This document shows positions 11,571 through 23,943 of a stretch of DNA of 64,000 bases, piece by piece (the stretch's first letter is position 1; each line of letters begins with the position of its first letter). The notes under the pieces are model-generated. The model did no database searches. It was not told where the DNA came from and saw only the letters and a program-made list of their open reading frames with translations. The translations under genes and the position numbers were made by a program. This DNA comes from Podocnemis expansa (lineage: Eukaryota > Chordata > Testudines > Podocnemididae). The DNA lies in NCBI GenBank assembly GCA_007922195.1, contig ML681990.1:34669733-34733732 (forward strand), read 5' to 3'.

Positions 11571-12289
11571 CACTGAAACTTGTCAGAATGGGGCTGGATT
11601 GTGTACTTTACTATTCAATTTGCACTGGTACTGGTGCACAACTATACAGTTCCAGTGGGAGATCTTGAAAGACTGCTGCCTCAAAAAGGCACAGTCCTAG
11701 CTCCTTAATCCCAAGCAGATAGAAGCCTGTGTAAACTGCCCCATCTCTTTGGACAGGCTGCTGCAGAAAGCAGTAAGAGCAGTGAGGTCATATGGTTGTC
11801 TCCATCTGCTTCCTTGAATGATTAAAGCCTTTGGTGACACACAGAAGGCACAATCCCTGAGCTACCTAAGGAACATATTCCGTGATTGGCCCTAGGTTCT
11901 GCATGGGATGCACATGAATGGGTAAGGGAAGGCTTCTTCCTACTTCCCTGACCTGCGTGCTAGGGGCAGCAACTTACGCATTCTCTCTCTCTTTCCATTT
12001 TATTTATTTATGCAGTGAGCTGGGGGAGGACACTGGGGAGATCTAACTGGCATACATCGTGATGAGCCATTCTCTACTGGGAGTGCTGGAATCCAGGATC
12101 AGCTATTTTAATATAGCCACAAGTAAGTTACAGATTGTATCCTGAGATAATACTGACTTTTAAGGCTTAGGGGAAGCTTCAGGATTAGGTTTATTTCAAT
12201 TGTTCCATTTACATTAATATATACTAGTGCTTTTCCAGAAACCAGCTCTAGAGAACAAATAAAATACACCAAACAGCTTTTCCTTCAGC
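11571..12289. other. Unannotated non-coding stretch
   Basis: No gene or nameable repeat seen. Confidence 0.35.
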
Positions 12290-12395
12290 TGAAGTGTTCA
12301 GAGCAGGGATTACATTTTTGTGTTTCTACAGCATTTAGTACCTGGGCATTACCAGTAACAAATAATGAATATAATACTATTAAAATAAAAGTGTT
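12290..12395 (+). repeat. Old L2/SINE 3'-end-like scrap
   Basis: The segment reads like the widespread 'gcagggattgtatttttgtgtttgtacagcacctagcac' motif (here CAGGGATTACATTTTTGTGT then CTACAGCATTTAGTAC). This motif is common at the 3' end of old LINE/SINE families in amniotes. It is heavily decayed, and the family is uncertain. Confidence 0.4.
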
Positions 12396-12464
12396 GATCT
12401 GCTTTTGGTAATATTATAATGACCGCTATGGAGCTCTCTATCTTCAAACTACTGAAAAAAAAAT

Positions 12465-12645
12465 ATTACCTCACAAAATTGTAGTAAGAATTGGTTAATT
12501 GTTATTGTATCCCATTTTACACATGTGGAAACTAAGATACTTAGTTTGAACAACTTTCCTAAGAACACAGGATGAGAATAGCCACTAGGAGTTGGGATTA
12601 GAAATCTGGCATGCCTTGCTCCCAGTACCATGATCAGTTCATGTC
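12465..12645 (+). repeat. MIR/CORE-SINE-like element
   Basis: In order: 'TTATTGTATCCCATTTTACA', 'CATGTGGAAACTAAGATAC', then a stretch equivalent to the 'taacttgcccaaggtcacac' block, and finally 'GGAGTTGGGATTAGAAATCT' and 'CTCCCAGTACC'. This follows the core and 3' order of mammalian-type MIR SINEs. It is old and gapped. A 60-codon minus-strand frame here is a shadow. Confidence 0.65.
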
Positions 12646-13516
12646 ATCTCTCACCACAGGTTCCTGCTTTCAGATTTCAGTTACCGCACCACTATTTTGT
12701 TTCCTAATGGCTTAATTTGGTGATTCTCTTTATATTCCTCATGAATTTACTTCATCCTTGATTTAGAGAAGCCATTAACTCCTTCCCTAGAGATAGGTGC
12801 ATTCATCCTATGGAACTCAGTGTGAAAACTGCACTAATATGACAACTGGATGCATAACTTTGGCTTGAGTATTTTCTTTTTCAATTGCCTAGCAATGACA
12901 TCACTAAAGGATCTATAGAGATGACCTAAAAGGAACCTATCTTGTTCATTTCCACCAACAAACACCACCTGGAATAGAATATTTCACTGTTCAGTAAAGA
13001 TCTTTCACAACTGTTAATGCTGGGCTTTATAACTCATGATAGAAAATTTAAATACATCTCAGGCTCATCTCCTCATCCTCTTCATCAATTCATTTTGAAT
13101 CTTCAATTGGATATAAGGCAGGAAACAAGAGTGGGTTAATAGACACTAATGAGATTATTCAACAATGTAACATCCCATTCAAGTAACTGAGCTGGCTCAA
13201 AACAAAGAAAAACAAACTATGTCTATAAATATCAACAGAGCAAAAACAAAAAACCTGAAGAGAGTAAATGAGAAATACATATAAATATTTCTGAAGCACA
13301 AGCCAGTGACTGAAACTTTCTGTACTATTGCAATTAGAAGAAATTCTGCTTTATTCCGCTTGAAGGAAAGGCAGAGTTCTACTCTACTGTGAAGCAGGAA
13401 ATTGTGGAATTAGTTACTTCACGAGTAATGGGGCTCCAGTAAGAATCCAAGTTCCATTGGTCTACTCTCATGATCTAAAAAGCCCCTGAAAAGACAGTCC
13501 AAGCCCAAAGAGTATC
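12646..13516. other. Unannotated non-coding stretch
   Basis: Nothing recognised. AT-rich. Confidence 0.4.
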
Positions 13517-13744
13517 CAAAATACAAAACAAACAAGGAGTCCTATGGCACTTAAAGAGTAACAAATATATTTATTGCATGAGCTTTTGTGGGAGAAAATC
13601 CCACTTCCTTAGATTCTTTGAAGATGGGGGATCTCAAGTTGCAATAAATGTATGTGTTGTCTTTAAGTGCCACAGGGCTCCTTGTTTGTTTTACTGAACT
13701 AGACTAACATGGTTGCCCCCTTTGGATCTTGGCAAAATACAAAA
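13517..13744. mobile_element. Penelope-like insertion, copy 4, inverted, with target duplications
   Basis: The body 13529-13732 is flanked by CAAAATACAAAA on both sides (13517-13528 and 13733-13744). The left arm reads 'CAAGGAGTCCTATGGCACTT' and 'GCATGAGCTTTTGTGGGAG'. The right arm reads 'TCTTTAAGTGCCACAGGGCT' and ends in a 'GACTAACATGGTTGCCCCCT' tail. As in copy 2, the two arms face each other. The hammerhead-like core is decayed: on the minus strand CTGAUGA is replaced by CTAAGGA, and GAAA by AAAA. Confidence 0.7.
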
Positions 13745-14399
13745 ATATCAAAACAAAACATTGTCCTGCAGCAGTGAAAACCATCAAAAACCATCACACA
13801 TACTCATGCAGACTGGCAGAAGTCAACTGAGTCACAGAGGTGACTGAGCAGTTTCAGATTAGTTTGAAGACTGCCCCAGTAACATACCTATTGATCAATA
13901 AACTGAAAATACCAGTCTTCCAGGGGTAAGGGGGCACTGAGAATCAAAGTTCTAATTCGTTTTGGTCGCAACACTTGCAGTGACTTGACTTGGTTCTGTG
14001 CACATGAGTAACGGAATGTATGATATGGACTAATACACGCAACACTGCTTCTGCCTTCTGATCCCTTTAGACTTGATGGTGGTGATATGTGCCAAGAGAC
14101 AGGACCAGCTTCAATCACTAGTCCTGATTCTGTGACATGTTCTGACCCCTACATTGCTCCAGCAGATTCAGCATCCAGATTCCAGATCCTCTACACAGCT
14201 GTTCCCTCAACAGAAGGTGAGTTTCGGGTAGCACAAGGATGATGTAGGCAGCCTGTTGCAGGGTAAGCCTACCCCACTGTTTTCTGGTGGGGAAAGTCCA
14301 AGAGGCCATAAGGGAAACGGATGCTGCTACAGCTTCAGTTGGTTCCCAGGGTTCCTCCCAGGTTACCATGGCCTCTGAATTATTCCTTTTAAATGTCCC
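13745..14399. other. Unannotated non-coding stretch
   Basis: Two minus-strand frames of 76 and 102 codons (13888-14426) lie end to end but show no known domain, and I do not call them genes. Confidence 0.35.
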
Positions 14400-15170
14400 T
14401 TGGGTCAGAGCAGCACAGCTTAGCAACCAGAGTCATTAATGGACCCTGGGGCCAGGTCAACACAGCCTAGCAGCGGGAGTCACTAACAGACTCTGGGGTC
14501 AAAGCAATGTGGCCTAGTGGCCAAATTTAGTGATAAGGGGGCATCCGCTATGGGGTGTCATGCTTGGGTAGGGGTGGGCTCTGGCCCTCCCACTCCACTG
14601 AACCCCAGCCCAGCGTTTTATCAGAGCTGGAGATATAGGACCATGTCAGCAGAGATCCAGTCCAAAACACACTAACTTTGATCCTGCACTACCCCCAGTT
14701 CTACCATTCCGGCCCCCTGGGCTACTTCCTACCTGGTCATTGCAGTGGTCCTCCTGCAGGGCTCCAGGTTGTCCACTCTCCATTACCCTGGCAAGCAGTC
14801 ACCATCCACATTCCCTGGAGGTCCTGGAGGCCACTAGTAGCAGTCATATCGTGGGCATCTGTCTCTGGGTGGCCAATCAAGAGTGCCTGCTCCTCAGTGA
14901 GACCTTTGGGGCTGCTCCCTCTCACTGGCAGGGACTGATATGACTCCTAACAAGGAGCCTCCCGCACATGTCCTTCTACCTCACTGGTCAGCCCTGACTG
15001 AGCTGAACTGCTCCTTTCTATACTAGGGCAGTAGCTGGAGCATGCCAAGCAGAGCTTAAGGGGCAGGACTTCCACTGCCCATAGAGTATGCTGGGTTCCC
15101 TTAGGGTGAGGTAAGTGCATCCCCTCACACAGCCCTATGCTTCTCCTCATGTCCCTCTCTTCAGCAGCAT
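14400..15170. repeat. Possible LTR-type or other unclassified repeat
   Basis: Near the left end are three spaced variants of a short phrase: 'GGGTCAGAGCAGCACAGCTT', 'GCCAGGTCAACACAGCCTAG' and 'GGGTCAAAGCAATGTGGCCT'. Each is followed by a 'CTAGCAG..GAGTCA'-like tail, giving a spacing of roughly 60 bases. The region is less AT-rich than its neighbours. I suspect an LTR because such phrases recur in turtle repeats, but I cannot name the family or fix the limits. Frames of 86, 62, 67 and 67 codons here look spurious. Confidence 0.3.
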
Positions 15171-15344
15171 TGTGGAGATATAGGGTAGTATCTCCTCTGC
15201 CATTAGTAGAACAAGTGTAAGTTTATGCAATGAACCAAAACCACAAAAATTTTGGTTGGTTGGTTTCACATGCTATTACACCCTTTAAGTCAACCTCTGG
15301 TTACTGAAATGACTGCCAAATCTAGCAATTTAAACAAACACCTA

Positions 15345-15446
15345 TCAGGGATGGTTTAAGATGGTACTTGGTCCTGCCATGAGTGCAGGGGACTGGACTT
15401 GATGATCTTTCTTAGTTCATTCCAGTTTCTATGACTCTATGATTTA
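15345..15446 (+). mobile_element. CR1 LINE 3' end
   Basis: 'TCAGGGATGGTTTAAGATGG' followed by 'CTTGGTCCTGCCATGAGTGC', 'GGACTGGACTTGATGATC' and 'TATGACTCTATGATTTA' is the canonical order at the CR1 3' end, on the plus strand. The copy is cut short at its 5' side. Confidence 0.75.
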
Positions 15447-15546
15447 CCTGCCTCTAGTGTGAAAACTGACCATTTATTCCTACTCTTTGTTTCCTATTTT
15501 TAAGCAGTCACGGATCCATGGAGGCCTTCCCTTTTATCCCATGATT

Positions 15547-15688
15547 ATTTAGTTTGCATCTGATAAAGTGGGTTGTAGCCGATGAAAGCTTATATATGAA
15601 GAAATTTATTAGTCTTTAATGTTCCACAGGACTCTTGTTGTTTTTGCTGTATATAGACTAACACGGCAACCCCTCTGGAATTTAGTTT
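15547..15688 (+). mobile_element. Penelope-like insertion, copy 5, single arm, with target duplications
   Basis: The body 15556-15679 is flanked by ATTTAGTTT (15547-15555 and 15680-15688). It begins at GCATCTGATAAAGTGGG and ends in 'GACTAACACGGCAACCCCTC', so only one arm is present, in plus orientation and 5'-truncated at the hammerhead-like core. The truncation point at the ribozyme-like core resembles the meeting point of the two arms in copies 2 and 4. Confidence 0.7.
15558..15596 (+). ncRNA. Hammerhead-ribozyme-like motif (degenerate) in PLE copy 5
   Basis: CTGATAA at 15560-15566 (G8 is A), stem II from GTGGGTT...AGCCGAT with a mismatch, GAAA at 15584-15587, then GC-TTAT but no clean stem III closing pair. 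It is probably inactive, but the order and spacing match the motif in copies 2, 6 and 7. Confidence 0.4.
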
Positions 15689-15694
15689 AGATAA

Positions 15695-16050
15695 GAGCAT
15701 TTAGCAAGGCACCTTATTAAATGCTTTCTGAAAGTCCAAGTGCACTGTATTGACTGGTTCACCCTTTTCCACATGCTTCTTGATATCTTTAAAGAATTCT
15801 AATAGATTGGTGTGGCATGATTTTCTTTTATAAAAGCCATGTGGATTCTTCCCCACCATATCGTGTTCATTGATGGGTCTGACACTTTTGTTCTTTCTTT
15901 TCTATAGTTTCAGTCAATTTGCCTGGTACTGAAGTTAGATTTACCAACCTGTAATTGCCAGGAACATCTTTGTAGTCTTTTAAAAAGATTTACATTACTT
16001 TGGTTGTCCTCGAGTCATCTAATACAGAGGCTGATTTACGCTATAGATTG
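15695..16050 (-). pseudogene. CR1 reverse transcriptase fragment
   Basis: On the minus strand this stretch encodes, with breaks, the early RT region of CR1: an 'FKK.....PGNY' segment, a 'LTSVPG'-like segment, then 'NEHD' and a 'KSCLTN'-like segment followed by 'VYLDF.KAFD' near 15700-15760. It belongs with the piece at 16590-16865, from which it is separated by about 0.5 kb of inserted DNA. No long open frame survives. Confidence 0.6.
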
Positions 16051-16054
16051 TCAA

Positions 16055-16505
16055 GGGGTTCAGCATCTGTGCCCAATGGCATTTATCTAGGGGCCAGATC
16101 TGTAAGTCTGGTGCAGGGGAACCTGGACCCTCTTATACTACAAGTTTCCAACTCAGGGATCGGTGCCTGGCAGGTCGGATAGATGGCCTGGGGCAGATGC
16201 CCCTCAGTCTCCTCTATAGGTCACTTCCTACCACAGCTTCTGCCCTGCCAAAGTTACCACAAAGCCTGCTTATGAACTCACCAAATGGGGTGAATTCCTC
16301 CAGCAGTCACTCAGGGGCTCTTTTCCATCATTTGTGGCCTGCCACTCCTTGTCTCCACAGGGGGATGCTTCAATATCTTGACAATGGGTGTGGAGCTCCT
16401 GTCACCTCTCTGCAGAAGCTGACAGCACAGGACTGCTCTCTTGCTCTCTCCACCCTGATTGGCCCTGGCATTCCCATCTCACAGGTGTTGATAGGTTGAG
16501 CTTTC
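16055..16505. repeat. Unclassified insertion inside a CR1 copy
   Basis: The two CR1 pieces on either side run in the same direction and in the expected order, so this GC-richer block looks like a later insertion. It has no recognisable termini. Phrases such as 'CCACAGCTTCTGCCCTGCC' suggest an LTR-like or SINE-like repeat, but I cannot classify it. The 60-, 100- and 64-codon plus frames here have no domain-like pattern. Confidence 0.35.
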
Positions 16506-16589
16506 TGGGTCCCAAACTGCTTAAGCCTTGGTTCTTCAGTGTGTGGCTTTTAAATCCTAACATCATTACATATCATGGTTAAAAGCTCT

Positions 16590-16865
16590 GTAATTTAATA
16601 TCTGAGTTCCTTTGATGAATAGCATCTAGGAAACATTAGTTATTACGGTTCAATTGCTTCCAAACACTGCTCTACTGACACTTCAGTCTGGGACAGTTCT
16701 TCATATTTGTCTCCTAGAAAGAAGGGCTTGGATGCAGGAATCTCCCACATCCTCTGCAGTGAAGACTAATGCAAAGTACTACTCATTTAGCTTCTCTGCA
16801 ACGGCTTTGTCTTCCTTGAGTACTCTGCTAGCAGCTCCATCATCCAATGGCTCTGACTGTTCAAA
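16590..16865 (-). pseudogene. CR1 ORF2 endonuclease-to-RT linker fragment
   Basis: The plus strand shows 'TTTAGCTTCTCTGCAACGGC' then 'TTGTCTTCCTTGAGTACTCT', the reverse complement of the CR1 segment that encodes 'EG..KAVAEKLNE'-like sequence, upstream of the RT piece at 15695-16050. Broken and truncated. Confidence 0.55.
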
Positions 16866-18539
16866 ATGAAACTGTTTGAAAGGAACTCATGAGGTAAGGA
16901 GGCAAATCCATGCACACTGAAATAAAGAATGTGTTCTGCCATAAAACCCTGTGAAGAGTACTTCATGAAACTAGTCAAGTAGTATGATCGATTTAAATGA
17001 AGGACTGAAATGACATGGGTAAAATGATAACTTAGCTTACAAGAACTAAAATAAAGCTTCACAGTATGTTCCAATGTACAGAAATGGCAGCAGTCAGGTA
17101 AACTCTCCATCTGAATTTTTAAAATCCACATCTATGGAACTGATACAAAGAATTTCTCAAAATCCAAATGCAGAACATCACAAATTTAACATTATAGAAA
17201 CCTTAATTAATGGTTTACAAGCTTTCCTGTCTATACTTTGAATTTAAGACTAGCAGAGGCCAGAGGCTGCCTATTTTATTTTTCATATTTCCTCAATGTA
17301 AAGATCTATTCTATTTGCGAGCACCAGGCCTCAAATCACAAGCTGCCTTTCTGTTTGACAAGTGTTCTGACTCTCAATACACAAGCTCTTTATTATTGCA
17401 CCCTTATAATCAAGGACAGTTTAAATCAGGTTCATGGGAAAGGACTGGTGCTTACACACAGTGTTGTCAGGCAGAGGTTGCAGATTACATTAGACAGAAA
17501 ACACCTCTGGGCATCAGGCTTTCACCGACCTTGTATGCATTTTGGTGAAGTTCAGAGGTGTGCTCTTTCATAGAGAGGTCAGATGTTTCCATCAGTTCAA
17601 CCCTTAGGCTACAGGCATGTTTCCATTTTGTGACCCAAACAACTCATTTGTTTGTCAACAACCACCACAGGATTAAAGCTAATCTTTGCTTCTGGTTCAC
17701 TGATAGTGTATCCAGTGTAATCCTTAGGCACTAAGGTTTGAAAGTAAGTACCTAAATAAAAGGTTATCTCGATTTTCACAGATACAGAACACCTGAAACT
17801 TCCACCAGTTCTTGCTTGCTTAACTCAAGAGACAATATCAATCTTTACACCAGCCAGCAGGTTTGATGTATCACTGGTTAGATGCTTCTGTCTAATTTGC
17901 ATTTCTCATATGGCATCTTGCTTTACTGGTTACTAAGGCATTTATTAGTCTTTTTATGTCATTAAAGTTGTTATCTCCTATGTAAAGATCAATGGGGCTG
18001 AATTATGACATTTATTCAACATGAGTCAGCTTTGCAAGAATTTGACCCTTAAAATTATTCATAGCCTAAATTCTTGCAATAAATCTGCCATGCAGGCCAC
18101 TACTACTCCCATCAACTCCTCCTCCATCTCCTCCCCCCCATACACATCCTTCTCCTGGCCATGTAAGAAAAGAGAGCATAAACTTCATGAAAATTCCCAG
18201 AAATCAATGGGCACATTTGGAAACAGCAGGACCACAGCTAGTAAAGAGCTGCACAGAAAAGATAAGCAGAGCAAAACCCCCAAAGGAATTGTCTATAAAA
18301 GTAAAGCATGATGCTGGATATGCAAGACTAAGTTTGTGTGGGATTCACTGGAACAGAAAAAGTTGGTCAGGGAGTTGGTTCAGAGGGGGCCACAGTGAGA
18401 AATGCATAACTAATTGATCCTGGCCTGGAAATCTGAAAGCACTTACTGTATCTGTTTTCAATAGAGACTGGACTGGAGAAGCCACTCGGCCAGAAGAGTC
18501 CTGGACCTCAAGTGGATTGTCCCCAAAGACCGAAATAAG
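16866..18539. other. Unannotated non-coding stretch
   Basis: Two overlapping plus frames (112 and 111 codons, 17210-17573), one minus frame (114 codons, 16787-17131) and one 96-codon plus frame (18021-18311) have no domain-like pattern. I see no splice-bounded exon and no named repeat. Confidence 0.35.
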
Positions 18540-20310
18540 GATCACGGCTGTGTTACCTGGCAGCTCTGTGTTCTTGGAGAATCAGAGCATAGTATCCAGC
18601 CACTGAGACTCACCCCCCCCCCCCCACAACACCTTCAGCCTCTGCTTGAACCAGAAACCAGAAACAATGAAAGGCAGTGGGAGACGCACCTAAAACCCTT
18701 TTGAACAAGGGTGCTGGAATTAGGCCAACTCCTTTAGCCTCATCTACATGGAAGCTGTGAACCATTCGCACACTGAATGGACAGCAGAAACTTCATTTGC
18801 ATCAAGGACAGAAGCAGAATTAGCACGCTGAATGGAGAACCAAGCACTGAACTCTGGGACTGGCAAAGCAGAGAAGCACTGCATGATGGGGGATCCCTGC
18901 TCCTGAGACAAACTCATGCCTACACACACTCAGCCCAGCAGTTATCAGACCAATTCTAGTCAATAGATCTTCAACTGATATCCAACATACTGAATCTGCC
19001 TGATTGCATTGTAAGCTCCCTAAAGGAATGCCACCCATCATCAGGAATGATCAGCTCCTATCGTCCACCTAAACAAAACACCTCTGGTATACTCCCTTAA
19101 GTCATTATTTACCCCAAAACAACCCCAGTGTTCTGCCTTGAACCATTGTTTCTTCCCTACAAAAACCCCTACCCAAGTTCCACATGAGAGTTAGTTAGAG
19201 AGAATCTGTTCTGATGCCTGATCTGTTGCATGGACCTACAAGCTGCATCAGGTCCACTAGGACTTCACCTTCTCCTTGCTGATCATGGTGGAGGTTCTGC
19301 CTGTCTCCAGCACTCCAGATCCTAAGCTGGAAAGCCTGATTCCTGGGTACTTTGAGCTGCCCTGGGTGGTTAGAAAACTGTTCCCCCCCCCCCCCCCCGG
19401 GCCTTGCTTCTCTCTTTTCTTTGTTTTTTCCTCTGAGTCCAGCTATAACTGTCTAAACCTGATCTTTTGTAATTCACTTGGGCTAGCTTTCCCCAATACT
19501 ATAATCGAAACTGGGTAATATTGTAACTGTTCAATCATTTTCCTCTTTTGTATGGTTATCAATATTGTGACTCTTTGGGCATTTTTCTTTCCTTTTTATA
19601 ATTATTCATAAGTTTTATGTACCTGGCAATAAAGTAACTTTCCTAATCAAGCTGGTTTCCAGACTTCCTCAATATTGCTCTGCAGCAATGCTCCTTTTAC
19701 CTAGCCAAAGATCCCTGTGATGCCCAATTCCTTGTAAGGTTTGCTCATTAAGGGGTTACCAGCCTGCTGAACCTGTGGCATATAAGGGTGACAGCTGAAA
19801 GTGCTGTTTTGACCCAGCCTGATTGAGTCCAGGGGTATATAAAAAGGTGGCAGCTGAAAGTGCTGTTTTAACCCAGCCTGCTCAGATGAATACTCCAGTC
19901 TAGTCCGGTGCAGTACAGGGGCACATAAGGGTAGCAGCATACCAGTGCTGTGTAACCCGGCCTGCTGAGTTCAGGGACACATAAGGGGTCAGCTGAGAGT
20001 GCTGATAGACCCGGTCCACTCAGTCACACTTAGGAAGCTAGTCTTGGGAAATTTAGGTCCTGCAAGGGTGGTTCCATTGGGAGGGATTTGCCGAAGGGAG
20101 AAGTAAGCTCCACACAGACACAAGTGACACAAGCAGTACATTAATAGAATTGCAACCCCCCCCACCCCCTCAAGGAAGTAACCCTAATAAATGAGCAGAC
20201 CTCGAGTTGATGGGCAAAGTTGGTAACAGCTGCTTCCTTTGAACTGAAATTGTTTAAGTCAGAGGCAGCACAATAGCCCATTGGGGGTCTACACAAAGAT
20301 ATTTTGGTGA
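18540..20310 (+). repeat. LTR-like block (endogenous-retrovirus or other LTR element, solo)
   Basis: The block begins near TGTTACCTGGCAGCTCTG and holds C-runs at about 18609-18625 and 19383-19398, a polyadenylation signal in 'GGCAATAAAGTAACTTTCC' (about 19625-19645), a TATA-like 'TATATAAAAAGG' near 19836, and the 56-bp repeat listed separately. It ends near 20308, just before 'TGGTGAGTCAGCGGCTCAC', which could be a primer-binding site. No gag, pol or env frame follows, so if this is an LTR it stands alone. Limits and class are inferred. About 1.8 kb is long for one LTR, so more than one element may be merged. Confidence 0.35.
19779..20030 (+). repeat. Tandem repeat, about 56-bp unit, four copies
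   Basis: Units begin at about 19779, 19833, 19920 and 19976. Each starts like 'GCATATAAGGGTGACAGCTG' and goes through 'AGTGCTGT..TGACCC.GCCTG' to 'GAGTCCAGG'. The second unit carries about 30 extra bases. Similarity is moderate and the array is inside the LTR-like block. Confidence 0.7.
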
Positions 20311-20394
20311 GTCAGCGGCTCACTCCCTAATACTTAGTATGTTATTTCCACATACTAATACGCCTGTTAAAAAGTCCATGTTAAATAAGATGAA

Positions 20395-20481
20395 TCGTGT
20401 TTTAGGGGTATAATGAGGTGCTTTAAGCTGTGTGGGACCCTAAGCAATTGCTTAGTCAGCTTAGGCCTAGCGCCACCACTG
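20395..20481 (-). mobile_element. hAT-like element end
   Basis: The reverse complement starts CAGTGGTGGCGCTAGGCC and continues 'TAAGCTGACTAAGCAATTGC', a typical end of a non-autonomous hAT group in reptile genomes. Only one end is visible. Confidence 0.5.
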
Positions 20482-23400
20482 GTTTAAGCCACTATATATA
20501 GGGTATTTATTACCTTTGCCTTCTTTTACAGCCCTAGTAAAATACCCTCACCCTTTAGACATGTGGTTGAGTGGTTACAGAGTTAGTACCTATAAAGTCT
20601 ACCAAATGAAGCAAACTCAGCACTTCTCTCTGGTAGCGTAGGTTTACTGCTGAGGTGTGTTGAGAAGTCGTAATAATAATTTTACTCCATTAAAAGAATT
20701 CATCTGTAATTTGGGGAACAACCTTATTTTCATAGACTAGATCAAAGCCAATGGACAGAACAAATTTATCAGCTGGCAATATGGCAATTCCATACAACAG
20801 TGTGTTTTTTTTCTCTCGCAAATGGCTATTGCATAATATATACTCTTGTTTTGAGTCCCCAGAATCTTGTAATCTCATTGGAAAGCTAAGGAAACAGGTT
20901 TCTATGCACAACATTTTACATGAGCCAATATACTGCCTCTTTGTAAAGAAACTCAATCACTCAATTCCGGTTAAGAATCGCACTACAAAGTTTCTGTTGT
21001 TAATTTTCTGTTAATGCTACTTACTCTCTGACAACCAAGGTATTATTTTAATTGACAACAGGGTGTAACCAAAACTACAGAGATAGTTATATTGAACAAC
21101 TGTTGCTAACGTAACAAACTTAGGTCTGACAAAGATACTTATGGCAAATTTTACTAGTTGCCAATTTTATTTCATCTTCCTTTCCTTTCCCTCTTTTTTA
21201 TGTCAACAAGGGTGTTGTTTTGCCTTTATTCAGCCATTTGGGTTACAGTTTTGAATCAAGATTTTAAACCAGACTGTGGTTTAACTTGTTTTAGACTGGT
21301 GGTGATCTTTATTATCCATAAATGCAAGCAGCAGCATGTATCTGGTTTGTACTCTCAGAAGATGCATTTTCAGGGCTGTGTAAAGTGCCTTTAGATGCAC
21401 ATTGCTAACTGGCTGCTATGATTAAACAGCTATGCACACCACTGAAGTCCTCTCTCAAATTTTATTGAGCACCATCACTTTCATCTTGTAGAAATTTAGT
21501 GTTTGAGGGACTAGAAGTCTTCAAAGAATTATTAATGGGATATGAAGCCTTTCCCCCATAGACTAACATTATTGAATGGTACTTTACCACTCTGACAGTG
21601 TTCAGTGACCTGTGTATGAAATTTACATTGTGGCCTCAGCCTAGTTCTTTGTGAACTTTGGTCCACATCACAAAAGTCACTATACACATTTCAAACTATG
21701 AATGATAATATCAGCAGAAATACCAGATACTAACTGGGCAATGAACGTTCTTTTTTTGGTTATTTACATACAGACACAGTTTAACTAACTATCTGAAATA
21801 TTTCAAACTCTTTGATTTATTTCCAAATAATACATTAGACACTGAATATTAGCTTTTACCATTTCTTACTGTATTATTAAAAAGTCAATCAAAAAGGCTA
21901 TTTTTCTTACTCTCTCCCAAAGCCTCAGTTAGGTGCATCTTTAAAATGTCAGCAATAAATTCAGATTGGAAAGACTTTAAGCAATCATCTGAGGTATCTC
22001 ATGCTAGTAGATAAACTGAAGATTTTGTCAAATGGAGGGTGGGATGTTACACCAGCAGGCTACCTTGTCTTTGACCAAATGAAACACAAATACTTCAAGT
22101 GTTACAAACAGTTCAGTAACAATGAGTCAAAGAACACAGACAAAGCCTGTTGTCCATTTCCTTTTTAAGGAATAAAACTGTAAAATGATACATGGATTCC
22201 TTGACAGCAACCGTACAAACCAAACTGAATATCCCAAGAAAAGATTGAGTAAGAGGCTGCTAATGTTCCATAATCCAAACTGCCAGATGTTGCAAGCAAT
22301 ACTTGGATAAGACATAGAAAAAGACCATCTACACAAAGTCACCTATCTGGTAATGGTAGATAATGTAAAAGCACTTTTGAGATCTTGTAGATCTCAAATA
22401 TTGTAGATCTCAGTATTACCTGGCCCCCACTGGAGCAATTAATATGACATGGTTGCTGTCCCAACATACTTTTCCATGCACCAACATGGTGAAAAGTATA
22501 TAACATTCCCATGCTCCCAGTTCAGAATCAATTATCAGTTTAGTCTCTGCCTATCATTGCTTTAGAGCAAAATCAAAAAATTAATCTTGCTGACTGTTGC
22601 ACAGAGGCATATTACATGGTAACTCCCTCTCAGGCGTGGTTATTACAGATTCCATGAGACGCCACTTGTACTGTCTGTTAGACTGTAATTTAATTTGTTT
22701 GCCACATTATGTTATCCTTGATGGCCAAGGAGAGGACTGCTGGATAATTTCAATGAGACAGACAAAATGTACCACAGGTCTACGGCTTCTCAATAAAATG
22801 CTGGGAAGCACCCCCTGATTGTTGGCATACATTATTATTATAAAAAGTGCCTACCAGAATTCAGACCACTCAATCCTTGAACAAAAGCAGATGAAACTTC
22901 AGAGTACACCTGCAGCCCACAGCTCTAAAACATTCGTAGTGAAGCTGACTTCTCAATATTCCTTCAGCTGGAAACTCAGATCTCAACTGTGGACCCCACC
23001 CAAGATTGTATATACCTACATATATAACAAGAATAGCCAGAATTACAAGTTAATGCCAATGAATGCTGGAAGAAATATAAAACCTCTTGCTTCAAGGTTT
23101 AAGCCAATCTCTAACTACTAAGTACTATCATGAGGGGCAGATTAGCCCTCACTTTCCTGTTAGGTTTCTGGTTCCTTCCTCTCAACCATCTGATGCTGCT
23201 GTGGCAGAGACAGGATCGAAAGCCTGAGGCAATGCGGCATGATATATGCTCTTAGGTAACAATACCCAATGATGGAGTTACAATATTGAAGAAGACTACT
23301 TTCAGTACAATGTCCTTTATTTCTCCAAAGAAGAGAGAGTTGAAAACATTTGGAGCTGTATTTGGAAGTACATTCATATCATCTACATTCAGAGTTCAAT

Positions 23401-23943
23401 TATATTTGTTGTCCACCACTGTGGTAATAGTTGCGTACACAGTCTGGCATATGGTGTCTTATATTATGTGGAGGAAGTCATGACAGCCAGTAATCTCAAG
23501 ATGACCTTCTCAGTTCTTTGAAGCTTCTCTTTCTGGGGAGCAAGGTTTCAAAAATTTCTACAAGTCTTTCCACTGAAAGAAAATCCCCAATCTGAACTGA
23601 GACTAAGATTGCATCTATTAAGGATATTTCCTGAGTAAGCAAATGCTTTCAGAAAACTCTCCAAAGGATTTTGACTTATGAGCCAAAAAAGCAGGTGACC
23701 TTTGTAAGCATACTTGAGATATGCAACCACTACTTCCAAAATCTAAATGCTTAGCGAACATCCTCAGCATCACGGAAAAGCTGTATTATGGCACTTAGTA
23801 TTGATACTGGCTACTGCCACTGAAGAAATGAACGTATTTTCGGTAAGCTAGTTGGAAAGCATGCAACTTTTAGGCGAAAAGCCTTGTGTCACAAGGAAAG
23901 GGCAGGGACAGGGAATTCTAAAGTTTCATCAAAAAGTTCATAT
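20482..23943. other. Unannotated non-coding stretch (3.4 kb)
   Basis: No gene or nameable repeat. Short open frames only (up to 100 codons at 22819-23121) without domain-like patterns. Confidence 0.4.

Noticed and set aside
13888..14426. Two adjoining minus-strand frames (76 and 102 codons) as a small gene
   Set aside because: No domain-like pattern, no splice-site support and no conservation evidence available.
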